A DNA stretch of 64,000 bases, taken from contig NZ_JNYJ01000034.1 of NCBI RefSeq assembly GCF_000716715.1, forward strand, positions 25,845 through 89,844, in the 5' to 3' direction. This stretch comes from Dactylosporangium aurantiacum (lineage in GTDB: Bacteria; Actinomycetota; Actinomycetes; Mycobacteriales; Micromonosporaceae). Made by a program: the position numbers and the translations under genes. The first letter of the stretch is position 1; each line of letters begins with the position of its first letter. The notes under the pieces were generated by a model. The model did not search any database. It saw nothing but the letters and a program-made list of their open reading frames with translations, and was not told the origin of the DNA. Below are positions 17,604-24,560 of this stretch, piece after piece.

Positions 17604-17620
17604 CGCCCCGGTCCGGGGCG
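17604..17620. other. Short GC hairpin in a tRNA spacer
   Basis: CGCCCCGG and CCGGGGCG are perfect arms around a single T between tRNA-Gln and the next tRNA. No T run follows. A processing signal is possible. Confidence 0.4.
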
Positions 17621-17624
17621 CCAC

Positions 17625-17697
17625 GCCCTCGTGGTCCAAAGGTAGAGGCACGGCGTTGAGGTCGTCGTAGTTGCGCGTTCGAATCGCGTCGAGGGCA
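17625..17697 (+). tRNA. tRNA with Leu anticodon GAG but class I variable loop
   Basis: Acceptor GCCCTCG/CGAGGGC is perfect, anticodon stem CGGCG/CGTCG encloses TTGAGGT (anticodon GAG at 17658-17660), and T stem GCGCG/CGCGT encloses TTCGAAT. The variable region is only TAGTT (5 nt), whereas bacterial tRNA-Leu has a long class II arm. Discriminator A73 fits Leu. The anticodon says Leu, the body does not, so the amino acid it carries is uncertain. Confidence 0.75.
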
Positions 17698-17712
17698 CGC
17701 ACAGCACCACAC

Positions 17713-17785
17713 GTCTTCGTAGCTCAGTGGAGAGAGCGCCAGGTTGCGGACCTGAAGGTCGCTGGTTCGAGTCCAGCCGAGGACA
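17713..17785 (+). tRNA. tRNA-Arg(GCG)
   Basis: Acceptor GTCTTCG/CGAGGAC (one T-G pair), D stem GCTC/GAGC, anticodon loop TTGCGGA (anticodon GCG) and T stem GCTGG/CCAGC. The outer anticodon-stem pair is C-A. The body is nearly identical to tRNA-Arg(CCG) at 18163-18236, so the two arose by duplication. Confidence 0.88.
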
Positions 17786-17797
17786 CGCACGTTGCAC

Positions 17798-17874
17798 TGC
17801 GGGGTGGAGGAGCTCGGTCGTCCTCGCCGGTCTCATACGCCGGAGCATCGTGGGTTCGAATCCCACCCCCGCGA
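17798..17874 (+). tRNA. tRNA-Met(CAT)
   Basis: Acceptor TGCGGGG/CCCCGCG pairs with a T1-G72 wobble; D stem GAGG/CCTC and T stem GTGGG/CCCAC are perfect. The loop CTCATAC gives anticodon CAT. The anticodon stem lacks the three G-C pairs of initiators, so it is an elongator Met or a tRNA-Ile2 whose C34 is converted to lysidine. Confidence 0.88.
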
Positions 17875-17898
17875 CTTCTTCTGGCACGGCAACGGCAT

Positions 17899-17974
17899 GG
17901 CGCGGTGGACGAATTGGGAGAGTCGCCCGGCTTTCACCCGGGACACTGTGCGGGTTCGAGGCCCGTCCGCGCTG
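17899..17974 (+). tRNA. tRNA-Glu(TTC)
   Basis: Acceptor GGCGCGG/CCGCGCT (one G-T), D stem GAC/GTC, anticodon stem CCCGG/CCGGG with loop CTTTCAC (anticodon TTC), T stem GCGGG/CCCGT. The variable region is 7 nt, slightly long. Discriminator G. Confidence 0.85.
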
Positions 17975-17983
17975 CAGCGTCGA

Positions 17984-18055
17984 TCCGGCGTCGCCCAACG
18001 GCAGGGCACACGGCTGTTCACCGTCCAGGTCCCGGTTCGAATCCGGGCGCCGGAG
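17984..18055 (+). tRNA. tRNA-Asn(GTT)
   Basis: Acceptor TCCGGCG/CGCCGGA, D stem GCCC/GGGC and T stem CCCGG/CCGGG are perfect. The anticodon loop CTGTTCA gives GTT, with C instead of the usual A at position 37 and a C-C mismatch at the outer anticodon-stem pair. Discriminator G, as usual for Asn. Confidence 0.88.
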
Positions 18056-18069
18056 CAACACCAGATCAT

Positions 18070-18152
18070 GCGGGTGCGCCGACGTGGGAGAGTCGGGCCT
18101 GGCTGTAACCCAGGTGCAGCGCGCTCAGGGGGTTCGAATCCCTTCACCCGCA
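18070..18152 (+). tRNA. tRNA-Tyr(GTA)
   Basis: Acceptor GCGGGTG/CACCCGC and anticodon stem CCTGG/CCAGG are perfect; loop CTGTAAC gives GTA. A class II variable arm of about 13 nt (TGCAG to GCTCA) is present as expected for bacterial tRNA-Tyr. The T stem GGGGG/CCCTT has two G-T pairs. Confidence 0.9.
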
Positions 18153-18162
18153 CGCACGCGAC

Positions 18163-18236
18163 GCCTTCGTAGCTCAGTGGAGCAGAGCACCAGGTTCCGA
18201 TCCTGAAGGTCGCTGGTTCGAGTCCAGCCGGGGGCA
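18163..18236 (+). tRNA. tRNA-Arg(CCG)
   Basis: Acceptor GCCTTCG/CGGGGGC with two G-T pairs, D stem GCTC/GAGC, anticodon loop TTCCGAT (anticodon CCG), T stem GCTGG/CCAGC. It is a close copy of the tRNA-Arg(GCG) at 17713 with a changed anticodon loop. Confidence 0.88.
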
Positions 18237-18248
18237 CGCACGAGACAC

Positions 18249-18319
18249 GGTCGAATGCCCGAGAGGCAAGGGGGCCGCCTGCAAAGCGGTGGACGCCGGT
18301 TCGAATCCGGCTTCGGCCT
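18249..18319 (+). tRNA. tRNA-Cys(GCA)
   Basis: Acceptor GGTCGAA/TTCGGCC, D stem CCC/GGG, anticodon stem GCCGC/GCGGT with loop CTGCAAA (anticodon GCA), T stem GCCGG/CCGGC. Discriminator T, the normal Cys identity base. It is the last tRNA of the array; no 3' CCA is encoded in any member. Confidence 0.92.
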
Positions 18320-18428
18320 CGGTCAGACGTACGTCATCCGCTGTGGAAGCATGTCGAGAACGCCTCGTCGGCTCCGTTCCCATGATGACCGCGCCGGACG
18401 GCGCGCGGCCTGACGTGAGGAGCCCGAC

Positions 18429-18845
18429 ATGGCCAAGTACCTGCTGATCGTGGACTACCGACCCGGCGTGGTGGAGACCCCGATGGAGCAGTGGGCGCCA
18501 CAGGACATCGCGGCGCACATGGACTACTACACGGCGCTGCGGCACGAGCTGCTCGACAGCGGCGAGCTGGTGGACCAGCACGCGCTCACCGGGCCGGAGC
18601 GCGGCAAGGAGGTCACGTCCGACGGGGTCAACCCGCCGGTGGTGACCGACGGGCCGTTCGCCGAGTCCAAGGAGATGCTCGCCGGGTTCCAGCTGGTCGA
18701 CGTCGAGTCCGAGGCGCGGGCGATCGAGATCGCGGCCAGGATCTCGCAGGTGCCCGGCCCTGGTGGGGTACCGCTGCAGCAGCCGATCGGCGTGCGCAGG
18801 GTGATGGACGCGGCCGACTTCGAGCTGCTGACCTCCGAGGTCTGA
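18429..18845 (+). CDS. YCII-related DGPF-domain protein
   Basis: A 138-residue small protein of the YCII/DGPF family. The N-terminus MAKYLLIVDYRPG is the typical first strand and VTDGPFAESKEMLAGFQL near residue 72 contains the DGPF signature. The fold is a ferredoxin-like dimer of unproven chemistry. GAGG precedes the ATG at 18429. The next gene, four bases downstream, is an ECF sigma factor of the group regularly paired with DGPF proteins, so the two form an operon and this protein probably modulates or is part of the sigma factor's signalling. The partner logic is known from gene neighbourhoods, not seen here directly. Confidence 0.9.
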   Translation: MAKYLLIVDYRPGVVETPMEQWAPQDIAAHMDYYTALRHELLDSGELVDQHALTGPERGKEVTSDGVNPPVVTDGPFAESKEMLAGFQLVDVESEARAIEIAARISQVPGPGGVPLQQPIGVRRVMDAADFELLTSEV

Positions 18846-18849
18846 ACCG

Positions 18850-20061
18850 TTGTCCGGCGCCGTCGAGGACCTGCTGCGCGAGCTGGCGCCGCAGGTCCTC
18901 GGCGTGCTCGCCCGGCGGTTCGGCGACTTCGACGCCGCCGAGGACGCCACCCAGGAGGCGCTGCTGGCCGCCGCCACGCACTGGCGGACCGTGCCGGACA
19001 ACCCGCGGGGGTGGCTGATCCAGACCGGGTCGCGCAAGCTGCTCGACCAGCTGCGCGCCGACCGGGCCAGGCGGCGCCGTGAGGTGCTCGCCGTTGAGCC
19101 GCCGCCGGTCGTGTACGACCACGACGACACCCTCGTCGTGCTCTTCCTGTGCTGCCATCCGTCGCTGAGCGACGCGTCGGCGATCGCGCTGACGTTGCGC
19201 GCGGTCGGCGGCCTCACCACCGGTGAGATCGCCCGGGCGTTCCTGGTGCCGGAGGCGACGATGGGCCAGCGGATCAGCCGCGCGAAGCAGCGCCTGCGGG
19301 CCCTGGACGCGCCGCTGCGGATGCCGGACCGCGCGGCGTGGCCCGGGCGGCTGCGCTGCGTGCTGCACGTGCTGTACCTGATCTTCAACGAGGGGTACGC
19401 CAGCGGCACCGGCCCGCTCGTGCGCGCCGACCTGTCCGGCGAGGCGATCCGGCTGGCCCGGATGCTGCACGCGCTGCTGCCCGGCGACGGCGAGGTCGCC
19501 GGGCTGCTCGCGCTGATGCTGCTGACCGACGCCCGGCGGCCCGCCCGCGTCGACGCCGCCGGGGACCTGGTGCCGCTCGCCGAGCAGGACCGCGGCCGGT
19601 GGCTGCGGCCGTTGATCGCCGAGGGCACCGCGATCCTGGACGCGGCGTTCACGTCGGGCGCGGTCGGGCCGTTCCAGCTGCAGGCCGCGATCGCCGCGCT
19701 GCACGACCGCGCCGCGGGCGCGCCCGACACCGACTGGCCGCAGATCCTCGCGCTGTACGGGCTGCTCGAGCGCATGACCGCCAGTCCCGTCGTCGCGCTG
19801 AACGCGGCGGTGGCCGCGGCGATGGTGCACGGCCCGGCGGACGGGCTGCGCCGGCTGGCGGCCCTGGGCGGGCGCCTCGACGCCGGGCACCGCCTCGACG
19901 CCGTCCGCGCGCACCTGTACGAGCTCGCCGGGGACGCGGACGCGGCCGTGCGGCACTACCGGGCCGCGGCCGCGCACACCGCGAGCACGCCGGAGCGCCG
20001 GTACCTGACGACGCGGGCCGCCCGGCTCAACGACGGCGGAAGTGTCGTACCCCCGCCGTAG
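18850..20061 (+). CDS. ECF RNA polymerase sigma factor, ECF42-like
   Basis: A 403-residue sigma factor. Region 2 is at residues 5-75 (RRFGDFDAAEDATQEALLAA, NPRGWLIQTGSRKLLDQLR) and region 4 at about 115-165 (LTTGEIARAFLVPEATMGQRISRAKQRLR). A C-terminal extension of about 230 residues is helical (LYLIFNEGY, then repeated Ala/Leu-rich helices). That extension and the upstream DGPF gene are the hallmarks of the ECF42 group, which has no classical anti-sigma factor. The start codon TTG at 18850 is unusual but follows the stop of the DGPF gene by four bases and begins exactly at the domain. Its target promoters are unknown. Confidence 0.92.
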   Translation: MSGAVEDLLRELAPQVLGVLARRFGDFDAAEDATQEALLAAATHWRTVPDNPRGWLIQTGSRKLLDQLRADRARRRREVLAVEPPPVVYDHDDTLVVLFLCCHPSLSDASAIALTLRAVGGLTTGEIARAFLVPEATMGQRISRAKQRLRALDAPLRMPDRAAWPGRLRCVLHVLYLIFNEGYASGTGPLVRADLSGEAIRLARMLHALLPGDGEVAGLLALMLLTDARRPARVDAAGDLVPLAEQDRGRWLRPLIAEGTAILDAAFTSGAVGPFQLQAAIAALHDRAAGAPDTDWPQILALYGLLERMTASPVVALNAAVAAAMVHGPADGLRRLAALGGRLDAGHRLDAVRAHLYELAGDADAAVRHYRAAAAHTASTPERRYLTTRAARLNDGGSVVPPP

Positions 20062-20064
20062 CGT
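20059..20064 (+). promoter_or_regulatory. -10 hexamer TAGCGT overlapping the sigma factor stop codon
   Basis: TAGCGT lies 7 nt before the ATG at 20072 and its first three bases are the TAG stop of the ECF gene. There is no ribosome site, so the next gene is probably leaderless and independently transcribed. Confidence 0.55.
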
Positions 20065-20071
20065 GTGCGGC

Positions 20072-20479
20072 ATGGCTGACACGAACCTGACCATCGCCGG
20101 CGACGGTGACGTCGGCGCGTTCGTCGACGGGGTCGCCGACGAGGGGCGCCGCGCCGACGCCCGGCATCTCGTCGCGCTCATGGGTGCCGTCACCGGGCAG
20201 CCCGCCGTCATGTGGGGCCGCGCCATCGTCGGCTTCGGGTCCCGGCACTACCGCTACGAGTCGGGCCGGGAGGGCGACACGCCGGCGGTCGGCTTCTCGC
20301 CGCGCAAGGCGCAGACGGTGCTGTATCTCAGCGGCGGCCTGGAGCTGTATCAGGACCTGCTGGACCGGCTCGGGCCGCACACCACGGGCAAGAGCTGCCT
20401 GTATCTCAAGCGGGTGGGCGACGCCGACGACGCCGTGCTGCGGGAGCTCATCGGCCGCTCGTTCCGCATGACCTTGTAA
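20072..20479 (+). CDS. DUF1801 domain protein
   Basis: A 135-residue cytoplasmic protein of the DUF1801/YdhG-like family. Recognisable segments are ALMGAVTGQPAVMWG (residues 35-49), a FGSRHYRYESGREGDTP strand pair and the conserved C-terminal SCLYLKRVGDADDAVLREL. Members are small alpha/beta proteins; some are linked to iron handling, but no activity is firmly assigned. ATG at 20072 is preferred over 20042 because the TAGCGT hexamer is 7 nt upstream and the ten extra residues are not family-like. Confidence 0.85.
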   Translation: MADTNLTIAGDGDVGAFVDGVADEGRRADARHLVALMGAVTGQPAVMWGRAIVGFGSRHYRYESGREGDTPAVGFSPRKAQTVLYLSGGLELYQDLLDRLGPHTTGKSCLYLKRVGDADDAVLRELIGRSFRMTL

Positions 20480-20486
20480 CAAGGGG

Positions 20487-20515
20487 TTCACGAGACATTC
20501 ATACCCTGATATACG
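20487..20515 (+). promoter_or_regulatory. Sigma-70-type promoter of the M4 protease gene
   Basis: TTCACG (20487-20492) and TATACG (20510-20515) are 17 bp apart, 50 bp before the GTG start. Just downstream, GTGACGTCAC near 20522-20531 is a perfect 10-bp palindrome and may be an operator. Confidence 0.5.
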
Positions 20516-20564
20516 TCGATGCGTGACGTCACCCGTCACGGATCGACCCATCCAGGGAGGGCCA

Positions 20565-22157
20565 GTGAGAAGAAGCATCGCGGCGCTGATCGGCGCCGTG
20601 CTCGTCACGCCCGCGGCGGCGACCCCGGCGTTCGCGGCACCGAGCTTCGAGGTGTCGGGCGGCGCCGTCAGCGCCGCCGACCGGGCGCTGCGGGTGCACG
20701 CCGCCGACGCGAAGGTCGCCGGCGGTGACGCGTTCCAGGTCTACCGCACCGAGGTCGACACCTCCGGCGCGGCCCACGTGCGCTACACCCGCACCTATCA
20801 CGGCCTGCGCGTCTACGGTGGCGACGTCGTCGTGCACACCGACGCCGAGGGTGGTTACGCCGGCACCTCCAACAGCCTCGACGCGCCGCTGCGGCTCAGC
20901 GTCACCCCGTCGGTGACGGCCGTCGCCGCGCAGCGCACCGCGAAGGCGGCGTTCGCCGGCAAGGTGACCGCCACGCGCACACCGCAGCTCATGGTCGACG
21001 CCTCCAGCGGCACCGGCCGCCTCGCCTGGGAGAGCGTGGTCGAGGGCTGGGCGCCCGACGGGCAGACCCCGTCCGTGCTGCACGTCGTCACCGACGCGAC
21101 CAGCAACGCCGTCCTCGGCTCCTGGGACGAGATCGAGACGGTGGCCGGCACCGGCAAGACCATCTACTCCGGCAACGTCACGGTCGACACGACGCTCAGC
21201 AGCGGCACCTACCGCATGAGCGACCCCTCGCACGGCAACAACACCGCCTGCGACATGAACAACCGCACGGCCGGCACCTGCACCGTGTTCACCGACGCCG
21301 ACAACGTGTGGGGCACCAACGCCAACAGCAACCGCCAGTCCGCCGGCGCGGACGCCTACTTCGGCGCGGCGAAGACGTTCGACTACTTCAAGAACGTGCA
21401 CGGCCGCAACGGCATCTTCGGCAACGGCTCGGGCGTGCCGTCGCGGGTGCACTACGGCAACGCGTATGTCAACGCGTTCTGGGACGGCAGCCGTATGACC
21501 TACGGCGACGGCTCCAGCAACGCGCGGCCCCTGGTCTCCCTCGACGTGGCGGGTCACGAGATGAGCCACGGCGTCACCGAGAACGTCGTCTCCGGCGGCC
21601 TCACCTACTCCGGCGAGTCCGGCGGTCTCAACGAGGCCACCAGCGACATCTTCGGCTCGATGGTTGAGTTCTACGCCAACACCTCCGCCGACCCGGGCGA
21701 CTACCAGATCGGCGAGAAGATCAACATCCGGGGCAACGGGACGCCGCTGCGGTACATGTACAACCCGTCGCTGGACGGCTCGTCGCACAGCTGCTGGTCG
21801 AGCAGCACGAAGAACGTCGACGTGCACTACTCCTCCGGCGTGGCGAACCACTTCTTCTTCAACCTCGCCAACGGCACCGGCAGCACCGCCTACGGCACGT
21901 CGCCGGTCTGCGGCTCGGCGCCCGCGGTCGTCGGCATCGGCCGGTCCAAGGCCGAGCTGATCTGGTTCCGCGCCGTGAACGTGTATTTCACGTCCAACAC
22001 CTCCTACGTCAACACCGCCAACCCGGGCAACACGGCCCGCGCGTACTCGCTGCGCGCGGCCGCCGACCTGTACGGCAGCTGCTCCACCGAGTACAAGGCG
22101 GTCAAGGCGGCGTGGACCGCGGTCAACGTGGCGGGCAACGACGCCGCCTGCCCGTAG
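20565..22157 (+). CDS. Secreted M4 (thermolysin-like) metallopeptidase
   Basis: A 530-residue extracellular zinc protease. A Sec signal peptide (MRRSIAALIGAVLV to about residue 26) is followed by an FTP propeptide domain (around 55-110; FQVYRTEVDTSG, TRTYHGLRVYGGDV) and a PepSY-like stretch. The catalytic domain runs from about 200 to the end, with the zinc site VAGHEMSHGVTEN (HExxH), the third ligand in GGLNEATSDIFG, and the general base His in HYSSGVANHFFF. No C-terminal binding domain is present. GTG at 20565 is used because GGGAGG lies 4 nt upstream. It likely degrades external protein. A diverged copy of its last 35 codons lies 400 bp downstream. Confidence 0.95.
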   Translation: MRRSIAALIGAVLVTPAAATPAFAAPSFEVSGGAVSAADRALRVHAADAKVAGGDAFQVYRTEVDTSGAAHVRYTRTYHGLRVYGGDVVVHTDAEGGYAGTSNSLDAPLRLSVTPSVTAVAAQRTAKAAFAGKVTATRTPQLMVDASSGTGRLAWESVVEGWAPDGQTPSVLHVVTDATSNAVLGSWDEIETVAGTGKTIYSGNVTVDTTLSSGTYRMSDPSHGNNTACDMNNRTAGTCTVFTDADNVWGTNANSNRQSAGADAYFGAAKTFDYFKNVHGRNGIFGNGSGVPSRVHYGNAYVNAFWDGSRMTYGDGSSNARPLVSLDVAGHEMSHGVTENVVSGGLTYSGESGGLNEATSDIFGSMVEFYANTSADPGDYQIGEKINIRGNGTPLRYMYNPSLDGSSHSCWSSSTKNVDVHYSSGVANHFFFNLANGTGSTAYGTSPVCGSAPAVVGIGRSKAELIWFRAVNVYFTSNTSYVNTANPGNTARAYSLRAAADLYGSCSTEYKAVKAAWTAVNVAGNDAACP

Positions 22158-22328
22158 CGGGCAGGCCGCGGGGCGCCGCCCGTCCGCGAGGCCGGGCGGC
22201 GTCCTGCGGGCCGCGTCAAGTGCGGCCTTCCTGCGGGCCGCGTCGGGCGCGGCCTTCCTGCGGGCCGCGTCGGGCCGCTTGATGGGGTTGCGCCGGATGG
22301 TGTGTGCCGGCCGGCGCGGAGGATGTGC

Positions 22329-22355
22329 GGGCCCGGTCACCTGGTGGCCGGGCCC
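22329..22355. terminator. GC-rich hairpin, possible terminator of the M4 gene
   Basis: GGGCCCGG (22329-22336) and CCGGGCCC (22348-22355) pair perfectly, the stem extends inward with one mismatch, and TGTCGTTGTGT follows. The T tract is weak, as is common for actinomycete hairpin terminators. Confidence 0.5.
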
Positions 22356-22440
22356 TGTCGTTGTGTCGCCCGATCGGTCCTGGACCGCAGTGATGGCAGG
22401 TGGTGTGTTCGGCGCCGCGGTGGATCTGGTCCGGGGTTTC

Positions 22441-22551
22441 GGCCGTGCGTCTGCGGTCGGCCTGGGCGGCGACTGCTCCGTTGAGTGCGAGGCGGTCGAG
22501 GTGGCGTGGACCGCGGTCGCCGTCGGCGGCAGCGACGCCGCCGGCCCGTAG
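22441..22551 (+). pseudogene. Decayed copy of the 3' end of the M4 peptidase gene
   Basis: The frame ends CSVECEAVEVAWTAVAVGG, then SDAAGP and TAG. The intact M4 protein ends CSTEYKAVKAAWTAVNVAG, then NDAACP and TAG. The DNA downstream (CCGGGTGGCGTCCTGCGGGC) also matches the flank of the intact gene (CCGGGCGGCGTCCTGCGGGC). This is a partial tandem duplication that has since decayed. Confidence 0.75.
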
Positions 22552-22756
22552 CGGGATGAGGCCGCCGCTCGTCCTTCAAGCGCCGTCCGCCCGCCAGGCC
22601 GGGTGGCGTCCTGCGGGCTTCGTCGGGCGCCTGGCGAGGTTGCCGCTGGTTCGTGCCTGCGGGCTTCGGCGCGGCCGTTGCGGTGTGTGTCACACCAGGC
22701 GGGCGGCGGCGGGCCGTGCCGGTGGGGTTTGATCGTCTGTGTGGCAGAATATCTGC

Positions 22757-24331
22757 ATGACCGACTACGGACATGAGCTGCGCTTCGGGACGTTTCTGCC
22801 GGTGGAGGCGGCGACCGCTGGTGAGACGGTGCGGCTGGCGCTGCTCACCGAGGAGCTCGGGCTGGAGCTGACCAGCGTGCAGGACCATCCGTACCAGGCG
22901 CGGTTCCTCGACGCGTGGACGCTGCTGTCCGTGATCGCGGCGCGGACGACCCGGCTGACGGTGTTCCCGAACGTGGCCAACCTACCGCTGCGCCCGCCCG
23001 CCGTGCTCGCCCGGGCCGCGGCCAGTCTCGACGTGCTCACGGGTGGGCGGGTCGAGCTGGGGCTCGGCGCGGGGGCGTTCTGGGACGCGATCGCCGGCAT
23101 GGGTGGCGAGACCCGCACCCCCGGCGCGTCCATCGAGGCCCTGGAGGAGGGGGTCCGGGTCATCCGGGCGCTGTGGAGCGACGAGCGCAGCGCCCGGGTC
23201 GACGGCACCCACTACCGGCTGCGGGGTGCCCACCCCGGGCCGCCGGCCGCGCACCCCATCGGCATCTGGATCGGCGGGGTCAAGCCCCGCATGCTCGGGC
23301 TCGTCGGGCGGGTCGCCGACGGGTGGTTGCCGAGCGCACCGTACGTACCGCCGCCGCAACTCGACGCGGCGAACCGGCGTATCGACGACGCCGCAGCCGG
23401 GGCGGGACGCGACCCGCGGGACATCCGGCGGCTGTACAACGTGGTGCCCGGCCAGGCGCCGCTGTCGGGACCGCCGAAGCTGTGGGCGTCGCAGCTGGCG
23501 GACCTCGCGCTCGAGCAGGGGATGAGCACGTTCATCCTGATGGTCGGCAACGGCGGGGACGCCGACCTGCGGCGGTTCGCCCTGGACGTGGTGCCGGAGG
23601 TGCGCGACCTCGTCGCCGCGGCCCGGGCCGGCACCGCCGCACCCGGCGACACCGCGAAGGGCACCGCCACACCTGGCGGCACCACAAAGGGCACCGCCAC
23701 GCCCGGCGACGGCGGCGGCGGGCCGCCCGCGTCCGGCGCGGCGGCGCAGGTCGTGGCCGTGTCCGCGGGTGCCGCGCCGCGGGCCGTGATGCTGGACGAG
23801 TCGCAGCGCCCGACCGGGCCCGCACCCGACCCGGACGCGCCGCTCACGCCCGCGCAGCGGGCGTCCGGCCAGCACCTCGTCGAGGTGCACGACCACCTGC
23901 GGCAGGAGCTGGAGCAGCTGCGCGACCTCGTCGAGCAGGTCGCCACGGGCGGCGTCGACGTCGGCGACGCCCGTTCGATGATCAACACGATGACGATGCG
24001 GCAGAACAACTGGACGCTCGGTACGTACTGCGAAAGCTACTGCAGGGTCGTCACCACGCATCACACCATCGAGGACGTCAGCCTGTTCCCGCGGCTGCGG
24101 GCCGCCGACCCGCGGCTCGTGCCGGTCGTCGACCGCCTCGAGGCCGAGCACCACATCATCGCCGACGTGCTCGAACGCGTCGACGCGGCGCTCGTCGCCA
24201 TGGTGTCGCGGCCCGACGGCATCGCCGCGGTCCGGGAGGCGGTCGCCCTGCTCGGCGATACGCTGCTGTCCCATCTGGCGTACGAGGAGCGGGAGCTCGT
24301 CGAACCCCTCGGCCGCCTGCGCATCTTCTGA
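22757..24331 (+). CDS. LLM flavin oxidoreductase fused to a hemerythrin domain
   Basis: A 524-residue fusion. Residues 1-290 are a luciferase-like monooxygenase TIM barrel (LRFGTFLPVEA, GGRVELGLGAGAFW, GIWIGGVKPRMLGLVGRVADGW), which uses FMN or F420. Residues about 290-325 are a linker with a 10-residue tandem repeat (GTAAPGDTAK, GTATPGGTTK, GTATPGD). Residues about 365-520 are a hemerythrin-like four-helix bundle with di-iron ligand candidates in HLVEVHDHL, TTHHTIEDVSLFPRL, AEHHIIADVLE and LSHLAYEERELVEP. ATG at 22757 follows CAGAAT by 6 nt. The combination of a flavin oxidoreductase with an oxygen or NO-binding di-iron module suggests gas-dependent redox chemistry, but substrate and partner are unknown. 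Confidence 0.9.
   Translation: MTDYGHELRFGTFLPVEAATAGETVRLALLTEELGLELTSVQDHPYQARFLDAWTLLSVIAARTTRLTVFPNVANLPLRPPAVLARAAASLDVLTGGRVELGLGAGAFWDAIAGMGGETRTPGASIEALEEGVRVIRALWSDERSARVDGTHYRLRGAHPGPPAAHPIGIWIGGVKPRMLGLVGRVADGWLPSAPYVPPPQLDAANRRIDDAAAGAGRDPRDIRRLYNVVPGQAPLSGPPKLWASQLADLALEQGMSTFILMVGNGGDADLRRFALDVVPEVRDLVAAARAGTAAPGDTAKGTATPGGTTKGTATPGDGGGGPPASGAAAQVVAVSAGAAPRAVMLDESQRPTGPAPDPDAPLTPAQRASGQHLVEVHDHLRQELEQLRDLVEQVATGGVDVGDARSMINTMTMRQNNWTLGTYCESYCRVVTTHHTIEDVSLFPRLRAADPRLVPVVDRLEAEHHIIADVLERVDAALVAMVSRPDGIAAVREAVALLGDTLLSHLAYEERELVEPLGRLRIF
23630..23710 (+). repeat. 30-bp in-frame tandem repeat in the LLM-hemerythrin linker
   Basis: Units beginning GGCACCGCC start at 23630, 23660 and 23690, encoding a 10-residue Gly/Thr/Pro-rich repeat. 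The count can change without shifting the frame. Confidence 0.85.
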
Positions 24332-24332
24332 G

Positions 24333-24540
24333 TGGTTCGCGCTCGGCGGCGAGCGGCGCCTGGCCGCGGTCAGCGCCAACCCGGTGACCACCGGCGCCGA
24401 CGACCCGCCGGTGTACCTGGTCGACCCGGACGACGACGCCCGCGCGACACGCAGCCGGTACGCGGCGCGGTGAGCTGTCCGCGGGCTTCGACCACCCGCT
24501 GCCGCCGGACGCGTTCGGCGCGCTGGTCGGTGCCGGCTGA
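24333..24540 (+). pseudogene. Frameshifted gene remnant
   Basis: Directly after the LLM gene a frame reads WFALGGERRLAAVSANP and on to a TGA at 24471. A second frame shifted by one base continues ELSAGFDHPLPPDAFGALVG to TGA at 24538. Both have protein-like composition and join naturally, so this looks like the end of an old gene broken by a single-base change. The family is not recognised. Confidence 0.4.
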
Positions 24541-24560
24541 GCGGCTGGCATGATCGAGGG

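Larger units (their letters stand above)
22158..22756. other. Intergenic island with repeats and a gene remnant
   Basis: No intact gene. 22195-22280 has three diverged copies of a roughly 27-bp unit containing CCTGCGGGCCGCGTC. A terminator-like hairpin is at 22329-22355. 22441-22640 is a diverged copy of the M4 gene end and its flank. GGTGTG and CACACC (22682-22696) form a short palindrome before the LLM gene. Confidence 0.7.

Noticed and set aside
16138..18319. Prophage or integrative element around the tRNA array
   Set aside because: No integrase, recombinase, phage structural or conjugation gene and no direct repeat of a tRNA end was found on either side.
22279..22551. A 90-residue novel gene
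   Set aside because: Its C-terminal part is a decayed copy of the M4 protease end and the N-terminal part covers a hairpin; treated as a pseudogene.
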